In this document: positions 58,981 to 64,000 of the stretch, in pieces
Position numbering within the stretch: the first letter of the stretch is position 1
How the letters are laid out: every line of letters begins with the position of its first letter
Assembly: GCF_000341355.1 (NCBI RefSeq)
Contig: NC_020300.1
Span: forward strand, 1 to 64,000
Direction: 5' to 3'
Source of the DNA: Bartonella australis AUST/NH1
GTDB taxonomy: Bacteria; Pseudomonadota; Alphaproteobacteria; Rhizobiales; Rhizobiaceae
Length of the DNA stretch: 64,000 nucleotides
Notes under the pieces: model-generated
Seen by the model: the letters and a program-made list of their open reading frames with translations, nothing else
Told to the model about the DNA's origin: nothing
Database searches by the model: none
Made by a program: the position numbers and the translations under genes

Positions 58981-59517
58981 TTATTTAGGGACTATCACCA
59001 TCACCATCTGACGGCCTTCAAGTTTCGGCTCAGATTCTATTTTAGCAATTTCGTTCGTATCTTCTTTAACACGCTGAAGAAGCTTCATGCCAAGATCTTG
59101 GTGCGCCATTTCACGACCACGGAAACGCAAGGTCACTTTCACTTTATCACCGTTATCAATAAAGCGGCGAACAGCCCTAAGCTTAACTTCATAATCATGA
59201 ATATCAACATTCGGCCGTATCTTAATTTCTTTAATTTCGATGATTTTCTGCTTTTTACGCGTTTCAGCTGCTTTTTTCTGATTTTGGTATTTCAGCTTTC
59301 CTAAGTCGATAATTTTGCACACAGGCGGCTCCGCATTCGGCACGATTTCAACTAAATCGAGCCCCACATCCGCTGCCATAGCAAGCGCTTCCTGCGTTGC
59401 AACTACACCTTGATGCTGTCCCTCGACGTTAATAAGCTGAACGCAAGGGACCCGGATATCCTGATTGGAACGTGGCCCGTCTTTTTGATTAGACGTCATT
59501 TTAAATGGTCGGCGAAT
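58981..59517 (-). CDS. infC: Translation initiation factor IF-3 with an AUU start codon
   Basis: IF-3 binds the 30S subunit, blocks 50S joining and rejects non-canonical start codons. The protein has the IF-3 N-domain ([20 protein letters not shown], then [20 protein letters not shown]) and C-domain ([38 protein letters not shown]). The conventional ATG at 59499 would cut off the family's N-terminus; six codons upstream lies ATT (59515-59517), giving the family start MRRPFK, with AAGGAG 8 bases before it. AUU starts are the known basis of IF-3 autoregulation: more IF-3 means less initiation on AUU. 178 residues. rpmI and rplT, often next to it, are absent. Confidence 0.93.
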   Translation of the reverse strand: MRRPFKMTSNQKDGPRSNQDIRVPCVQLINVEGQHQGVVATQEALAMAADVGLDLVEIVPNAEPPVCKIIDLGKLKYQNQKKAAETRKKQKIIEIKEIKIRPNVDIHDYEVKLRAVRRFIDNGDKVKVTLRFRGREMAHQDLGMKLLQRVKEDTNEIAKIESEPKLEGRQMVMVIVPK

Positions 59518-59531
59518 AGCTCATGCTCCTT
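59515..59531 (-). promoter_or_regulatory. infC: Ribosome binding site and AUU start of infC
   Basis: On the minus strand AAGGAG (59526-59531) lies 8 bases before ATT (59515-59517). The strong site combined with a rare start codon matches the autoregulated infC leader known in E. coli. The arrangement is read directly; regulation is inferred. Confidence 0.75.
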
Positions 59532-59698
59532 AATTTTAATTTATCCACGGCATACTTTAATATACAATTACGCGCAGAAAAACAACTAGAATTCATGATT
59601 TTTCACTATTTGATTTACCACTTCAAGGTTTAACTTGGAGGATGGTAGTTTTTCTTTTATAAATTTCTCTCAAGAAAGAGAGGTCACGGAGGAAAATA

Positions 59699-60481
59699 AT
59701 GATAGACCAAGATATTCCTTGTCAATTTTTTTCGTTCAAAAATGTGGCTCTTGCCGTACGTTACCGCAAAGGTAATCGCTCACCCGGTTTAGTTTGGCTT
59801 TCTGGTTATCAATCTCATATGCTGGGCGATAAGGCGGTAATGGTTGACGCTTTTGCTCGAAAAAATGATTTGTCTTGTTTACGGTTTGATTATTCTGGCC
59901 ATGGAGAATCTCAAGGAGATTTTTTTCAAGGAACGATTTCACGTTGGGTAAAAGAAAGTTTAGCGGTTTTTGAAGCCTATTGTGAAGGGCCTCAGATTTT
60001 GATTGGTTCCTCTATGGGGGGATGGATTGCTATAAAGCTCGCTATGATGTTAGCAAAGAAAAATAAGGCATTGGCTGGTTTAGTATTGGTCGCACCTGCT
60101 CCCGATTTTACTCAAACCTTGGTGGAATCAGCTTTGGGCGAGGTTGAATGGAAGATTTTGGAAGAACAAGGCTATATCGAGCAGCCTAAAATTGACGATA
60201 CGGAGCCATTATTGTTCACAAAAACACTCATTGAAGATGGGCGGGATAACTGTGTTATGAAAGGGTGTATCGATGTGGGGTGTCCAGTTTACATTTTGCA
60301 CGGGATGGAAGATGAAAAGGTACCTTATCAGCATACATTAACTTTGCTTGATTATTTACCTTTGCATGATGTAACATTGACGCTCGTTCGTGACGCAAAT
60401 CATCGATTTTCGCGCCCGCAGGATCTAGAATGTCTTGAAAGAGTGTTGGCGTCATTGACCGACCAGATTAGTGCAGAATAG
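59699..60481 (+). CDS. Alpha/beta hydrolase (ABHD10/BAAT-like esterase fold)
   Basis: A 260-residue serine hydrolase. The nucleophile elbow is GSSMGGWIAI near residue 103, the oxyanion region is GLVWLSGYQSHMLGDKA and RFDYSGHGES precedes the nucleophile. The acid is probably in ILHGMEDEKVPYQH and the histidine in RDANHRFSRPQDLE. The triad order Ser-Asp-His is normal. It resembles the mitochondrial ABHD10 thioesterase family, so de-acylation is a reasonable guess; the substrate is unknown. GGAGG lies before the ATG. It is followed 18 bases later by the YgjP-like gene, probably in one operon. Confidence 0.85.
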   Translation: MIDQDIPCQFFSFKNVALAVRYRKGNRSPGLVWLSGYQSHMLGDKAVMVDAFARKNDLSCLRFDYSGHGESQGDFFQGTISRWVKESLAVFEAYCEGPQILIGSSMGGWIAIKLAMMLAKKNKALAGLVLVAPAPDFTQTLVESALGEVEWKILEEQGYIEQPKIDDTEPLLFTKTLIEDGRDNCVMKGCIDVGCPVYILHGMEDEKVPYQHTLTLLDYLPLHDVTLTLVRDANHRFSRPQDLECLERVLASLTDQISAE

Positions 60482-60499
60482 AAGTCTGGCGCGTTTATT

Positions 60500-61240
60500 A
60501 TGAAAAGGTACGTGGCCATTTATGAACGGGATTTTGTTCTTTCTGGTTGTGTCGTTCCTTTCCATGTGCGGGAGCATAAATATGCGCGCCGTTTTACATT
60601 GCGTATTGATGCGAGAGGGCAGCGCATTTGCTTGACGACGCCACCAGCGGTGGACCCTTGTGCAGTTCAGAGTTTCATTGATAGGCACAGGTCTTGGATC
60701 GAGGAGCGCTTCGCTTGCGTATTTTCTTCCTTTAAGAATTTTTCTCTCGAAGAGGGAGCGGCAATTCCCTTTTTAGGTGTCGCGCACATCATAACGCGTA
60801 AAGAAGGGCGGGGGATAGCTCAAATTGTTGCTGGTGATACAAAAAAGGAACCACAAATTATTATTTACAGCCGGTCGGAATATTTGCCTAGACGGGTTGC
60901 TGACGTTTTAAAAAAACAGGCTGAAATGATTATGACACCGCTGGCCGCACATTACGCCAGTAAAGTAGAGTGCAAAGTCAAATCAATCCGCTATAAAGAT
61001 ACCAAAAGCCTTTGGGGGTCGTGTTCGGCAGATGGGCGTTTATCCTTTTCATGGCGCTTAGTTATGGCGCCAAAAGAAATTATTGAATATGTTATTGCGC
61101 ATGAAATATCTCACCTTATTGAGATGAATCATGGGCCAAAATTTTGGGCTCTTTGCGAAAAACTTTGTCCTAGCAGCAAAACTTATCAAGCTTGGCTGAA
61201 GAAAAATGGTCATATGTTGCAAGCTATTAATTTTCACTGA
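60500..61240 (+). CDS. YgjP-like (DUF45) zinc metallopeptidase-fold protein
   Basis: A 246-residue protein of the YgjP/WLM family. The zinc site is HEISHLIEMNHGPKFW near residue 200: HExxH plus a downstream His, as in gluzincin-type peptidases. Upstream, RYKDTKSLWGSCSADGRLSF and WRLVMAPKEIIEYV are family signatures. These proteins have no signal peptide, so it should act in the cytoplasm; its biological role is poorly known. Downstream of the hydrolase gene with an ATG at 60500. Confidence 0.88.
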   Translation: MKRYVAIYERDFVLSGCVVPFHVREHKYARRFTLRIDARGQRICLTTPPAVDPCAVQSFIDRHRSWIEERFACVFSSFKNFSLEEGAAIPFLGVAHIITRKEGRGIAQIVAGDTKKEPQIIIYSRSEYLPRRVADVLKKQAEMIMTPLAAHYASKVECKVKSIRYKDTKSLWGSCSADGRLSFSWRLVMAPKEIIEYVIAHEISHLIEMNHGPKFWALCEKLCPSSKTYQAWLKKNGHMLQAINFH

Positions 61241-61523
61241 TACGAAAAATAGGAAGTTTTTTCTAAGATTTTCTGTATTTTTGCTATTCCATGTTGTTTT
61301 GAAAATCTTATTTTTTTTGAGATGTGGCTCGAAAAAAGAATAGGTGGGCGGGTAGTTTATCCAGTGTTTCATTACGCGCGTGTTTAGCCTTATAGTCGCC
61401 CGATCGTTAAAGCTTCAAATAGTGTCTTTCCTGTTTTTTAAGCAGTTGCAGCATTTTACTTTATCTTTTATGTGATTCAGTTTAACATTTCAGGTGACCT
61501 TAATTTAGATTGGAATAGTGCTC

Positions 61524-62696
61524 ATGACTGTTATCATGGATCCCATTCAGCTATTACAGGCACTTATTCGTTGTCCTTCTGTTACGCCTCGTGAAGCAGG
61601 CGCATTGTCGTTTTTAGAGCAATGCTTAAGAAAGATGGGTTTTAATGTTGAACGTCCTGTTTTTGCTGATATAAATACAGAAAATGTTGAAAATCTTTAT
61701 GCAAAAATAGGCAATGAAAGCCCGCATCTTATGTTTGCCGGCCATAGTGATGTAGTGCCACCTGGTAAGTTAGAAAATTGGACTTATCCCCCTTTTGAGG
61801 GTGTAATAAATCAGGGAAAATTATATGGGCGGGGCGCTGCTGATATGAAGGGCGGGATTGCTTGTTTCATAGCGGCACTTGCTCGGTTTCTCGAGAAAAA
61901 ACCGATAAAAGGAACAATAAGCCTTTTGATAACTGGCGATGAAGAGGGCCCCGCTATCAATGGTACTGTAAAACTTTTGGAATGGGCGGCGCAAAGGGGC
62001 GAGAAGTGGGATGCGGCTATCGTAGGTGAACCAACGAGCGTGGAGATTGTCGGCGATATGGTCAAAATCGGCCGCCGGGGGTCAATTTCTGGTATTATTA
62101 CGGTTAAAGGTCGCCAAGGCCATGTTGCTTTTCCTGAGAGGGCAGCCAATCCATTGCCTTTAGTGAGTGAGCTCGTTCAAGCCTTAACACAAACTCCTTT
62201 AGATCAAGGAACAGAGAATTTTCAGGCGAGTAATTTGGAGTTGACAACTATTGATACAGGTAATTCTGTCACCAATGTCATCCCTGCGGAGACGACGGTG
62301 CGTTTCAATATACGCTACAATGATTTATGGACAAAGGAAACGCTTGTTTCTGAAATTGAAAATCGTCTTTCTTTGGTGCAATCAAAAAATGATCATAGCC
62401 AATTACCATATTACCAGCTTGAATGGACGCACAGTTCAGGAGGTGTTTTCTTAACTAAAAATGATGAGCTGATTAAAACCTTGTCAAACGCTATTAAAAG
62501 TGTGACAGGGGATATACCGGAATTATCAACTTCTGGCGGCACTTCAGATGCACGGTTTATCAAGGATTACTGTCCGGTTGTTGAATTTGGTTTACCGGGA
62601 CAAACTATCCATATGGTAGACGAATGTGTAACTCTTGATGCAATGGAAAGCCTTACTTCTATTTATGAGCGTTTTATCGCCGATTTTTTTGCGTAA
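61524..62696 (+). CDS. dapE: Succinyl-diaminopimelate desuccinylase
   Basis: DapE removes succinate from N-succinyl-LL-diaminopimelate on the way to meso-DAP (peptidoglycan) and lysine. M20 peptidase motifs: [18 protein letters not shown] (metal His and the Asp of HxD), [19 protein letters not shown] (second Asp), [15 protein letters not shown] (general base Glu and metal Glu), then VGEPTS. The C-terminal ends with the metal His in [17 protein letters not shown]. About 390 residues. The start is uncertain: ATG at 61524 is used, a GTG at 61518 and an ATG at 61536 are alternatives. Its retention, while aroE and argG have decayed, fits a need for DAP in the cell wall. Confidence 0.94.
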   Translation: MTVIMDPIQLLQALIRCPSVTPREAGALSFLEQCLRKMGFNVERPVFADINTENVENLYAKIGNESPHLMFAGHSDVVPPGKLENWTYPPFEGVINQGKLYGRGAADMKGGIACFIAALARFLEKKPIKGTISLLITGDEEGPAINGTVKLLEWAAQRGEKWDAAIVGEPTSVEIVGDMVKIGRRGSISGIITVKGRQGHVAFPERAANPLPLVSELVQALTQTPLDQGTENFQASNLELTTIDTGNSVTNVIPAETTVRFNIRYNDLWTKETLVSEIENRLSLVQSKNDHSQLPYYQLEWTHSSGGVFLTKNDELIKTLSNAIKSVTGDIPELSTSGGTSDARFIKDYCPVVEFGLPGQTIHMVDECVTLDAMESLTSIYERFIADFFA

Positions 62697-62762
62697 AGAG
62701 CTGATTTTGGCGCAAAAAAATAGTCATTACAGACGCAATTAGTGGGCTGAAATTTGACGATT

Positions 62763-63962
62763 TTAATTTGCTAGTTGGCGAATAACGTGATCGAGGAGAA
62801 TACGTCCCGTTGCCGTGACTCGCAAGCGTTGAGTGTCCCCTACTTCTATCAGTCCTTGTTGCTGTAAATTTATGAGCTTTGTCGGGGATAAATTTCCCGA
62901 GTTTAAGGTTTTGTAACGCGAAAGGTCTAAACCTTCCGAAAGGCGTAGGCCCATGAGCAACATTTCATTAGCTTGTTGCAGGGTAGTTAAATGCTCCGTT
63001 TCGATGCATCCATGGCCAGTAGTTTCTACCAATTTGAGCCAACGTTCGGGGTGTTTTTCGTTCATTGTGGCATATCGTGCATGATTTTCGATTGTATATG
63101 ATATTACCTCTGAAGAGGGCGAAGAGTTTTGTAGTGGACGCTTAATTAAGCGCCCGTGCGCACCTGGACCAAAACCCACATATTCATGATAACGCCAATA
63201 AAGAAGATTATGGCGTGATTCAGCACCAGGGGTTGCATGGTTTGAGATTTCGTAGGCCGGGAGGCCGTGCATAGTGGTTATTTCTTGGGTGAGATTATAA
63301 AGGCTTGTTGCTAGCTCTGATACTGGGAGGATAAGTTTTCCCGCATCATGAAGCCGTTTAAAAGCGGTTCCTTCTTCAATAGTGAGCTGGTAAAGAGAGA
63401 GGTGATCTGCAGCTAAATCAATAGCTTGAAAAAGTTCACATTCCCACTGTTTAAGTGTTTGTTCAGGACGGGCATAGATTAAATCAAAAGAGAGACGTGC
63501 GAAGATTTTACGTGCTAAAGCGATAGCGTGGAGAGCTTGTTTGACATTATGGAGGCGACCAAGTTTTTGCAGCGCTTCATCATTAAGTGCTTGCACACCC
63601 AGTGACAGGCGGTTGACACCTGCTGCACGATAGCCGCGAAAACGCTCTGCTTCTACGCTAGAGGGGTTAGCCTCTAATGTAATTTCGGTTTTATCATCGA
63701 CAATCCAGTTTTTTGCAACGGTTTGTAATAAGGTATCAACAGTTTGAGGTGTCATGAGGGAAGGTGTCCCCCCGCCTATAAAAATACTGGTAACGTAACG
63801 TTGTCCGGTCTCACGATACCGCGTTGCCATTTCGCGTTTAAAGGCAGCTACAAAACGCGGTTGATCTACTCCATGTACGCGAACATGGGAGTTAAAATCA
63901 CAATATGGACATTTAGTAGTGCAAAAGGGCCAATGAATGTAAATGCCAAAGGGTTCAGTCAT
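62763..63962 (-). CDS. hemW: Haem chaperone HemW (radical-SAM, coproporphyrinogen oxidase-like)
   Basis: HemW resembles oxygen-independent coproporphyrinogen oxidase but acts as a haem chaperone. The N-terminus IYIHWPFCTTKCPYCDFNSH has the CxxxCxxC cluster motif; the fourth cysteine of true HemN oxidases is missing, as expected for HemW. Next come SIFIGGGTPSLM and VNRLSLGVQALNDEAL, and the C-terminal domain has YEISNHATPGAESRHNLLYW with the haem-binding HNxxYW. 399 residues, full length. The 38 bases at the window end beyond its start hold part of the next intergenic or overlapping gene. In rhizobia rdgB usually lies just upstream. Confidence 0.93.
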   Translation of the reverse strand: MTEPFGIYIHWPFCTTKCPYCDFNSHVRVHGVDQPRFVAAFKREMATRYRETGQRYVTSIFIGGGTPSLMTPQTVDTLLQTVAKNWIVDDKTEITLEANPSSVEAERFRGYRAAGVNRLSLGVQALNDEALQKLGRLHNVKQALHAIALARKIFARLSFDLIYARPEQTLKQWECELFQAIDLAADHLSLYQLTIEEGTAFKRLHDAGKLILPVSELATSLYNLTQEITTMHGLPAYEISNHATPGAESRHNLLYWRYHEYVGFGPGAHGRLIKRPLQNSSPSSEVISYTIENHARYATMNEKHPERWLKLVETTGHGCIETEHLTTLQQANEMLLMGLRLSEGLDLSRYKTLNSGNLSPTKLINLQQQGLIEVGDTQRLRVTATGRILLDHVIRQLAN

Positions 63963-64000
63963 TAAAGTTCCGAGAGTTTTTCTGTAAAAAGCCTGAGGGC

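Overview
The window looks like a stretch of chromosome from an alphaproteobacterium of the Hyphomicrobiales (Rhizobiales), probably in or close to the Bartonellaceae. This rests on several things read in the sequence: a class I lysyl-tRNA synthetase, an IalB-family secreted protein next to rlmN, an AddA/AddB pair of alphaproteobacterial type, a DivL-type pseudokinase, and gene orders typical of rhizobia (maf-aroE-coaE-dnaQ; lptC-lptA-lptB-rpoN-hpf-ptsN; rlmN-argG; divL-tsaE-addB-addA-trxA; ubiE-ubiB-coaBC). The DNA is visibly AT-rich (base composition was not computed). No mobile element, CRISPR array, rRNA or tRNA gene was recognised.

Layout. 1-3065: ppsR-like, maf, a shortened aroE, coaE and dnaQ, tightly packed with overlaps. 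3066-3372: a probable antisense-strand small RNA with anti-Shine-Dalgarno loops and its own terminator, then polA. 6297-11559 (minus strand): an endonuclease/exonuclease/phosphatase protein, a Bax-inhibitor-1 membrane protein, lspA, two RNA methyltransferases, lapA-like and ihfB. 11696-15437 (plus): lptC, lptA, lptB, then decayed rpoN and hpf, then intact ptsN. 15438-16569: nearly gene-free. 16570-22545 (plus): IalB-family protein, rlmN, a decayed argG, lysK and prfC. 22642-39888 (minus): trxA, addA, addB, tsaE, divL, ahcY, an NDUFA9-like oxidoreductase, folC, accD, a gene-free kilobase, and an EI24/CysZ-like membrane protein. 40578-46961 (minus): coaBC, ubiB, ubiE, gyrB. 47525 to the end: a solute-binding protein, comM, tamA-tamB, an MsbA-like exporter, infC, an alpha/beta hydrolase, a YgjP-like metallopeptidase, dapE and hemW.

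The main story is genome reduction. Ancestral gene orders are still readable, but several biosynthetic and regulatory genes survive only as fragments: aroE (shikimate pathway) has lost its middle, argG (arginine) is a string of frameshifted pieces, and rpoN (sigma-54) and hpf (ribosome hibernation) are remnants. The positions where trpFBA and the amgK/murU-type pair normally sit are empty. Housekeeping functions are retained: replication and repair (polA, dnaQ, gyrB, addAB), envelope building (lptABC, lspA, tamAB, dapE, accD), ubiquinone, CoA, folate and haem-related steps, and translation factors. That pattern fits a host-associated bacterium drawing amino acids from its host.

I did not find a clearly new multi-gene system. 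The best leads are the small RNA in front of polA, the in-frame aroE deletion kept between overlapping genes, the ribbon-helix-helix domain fused to CoaBC, the tyrosine-for-histidine DivL, the AUU-initiated infC, and a possible small membrane protein at 15538-15681.
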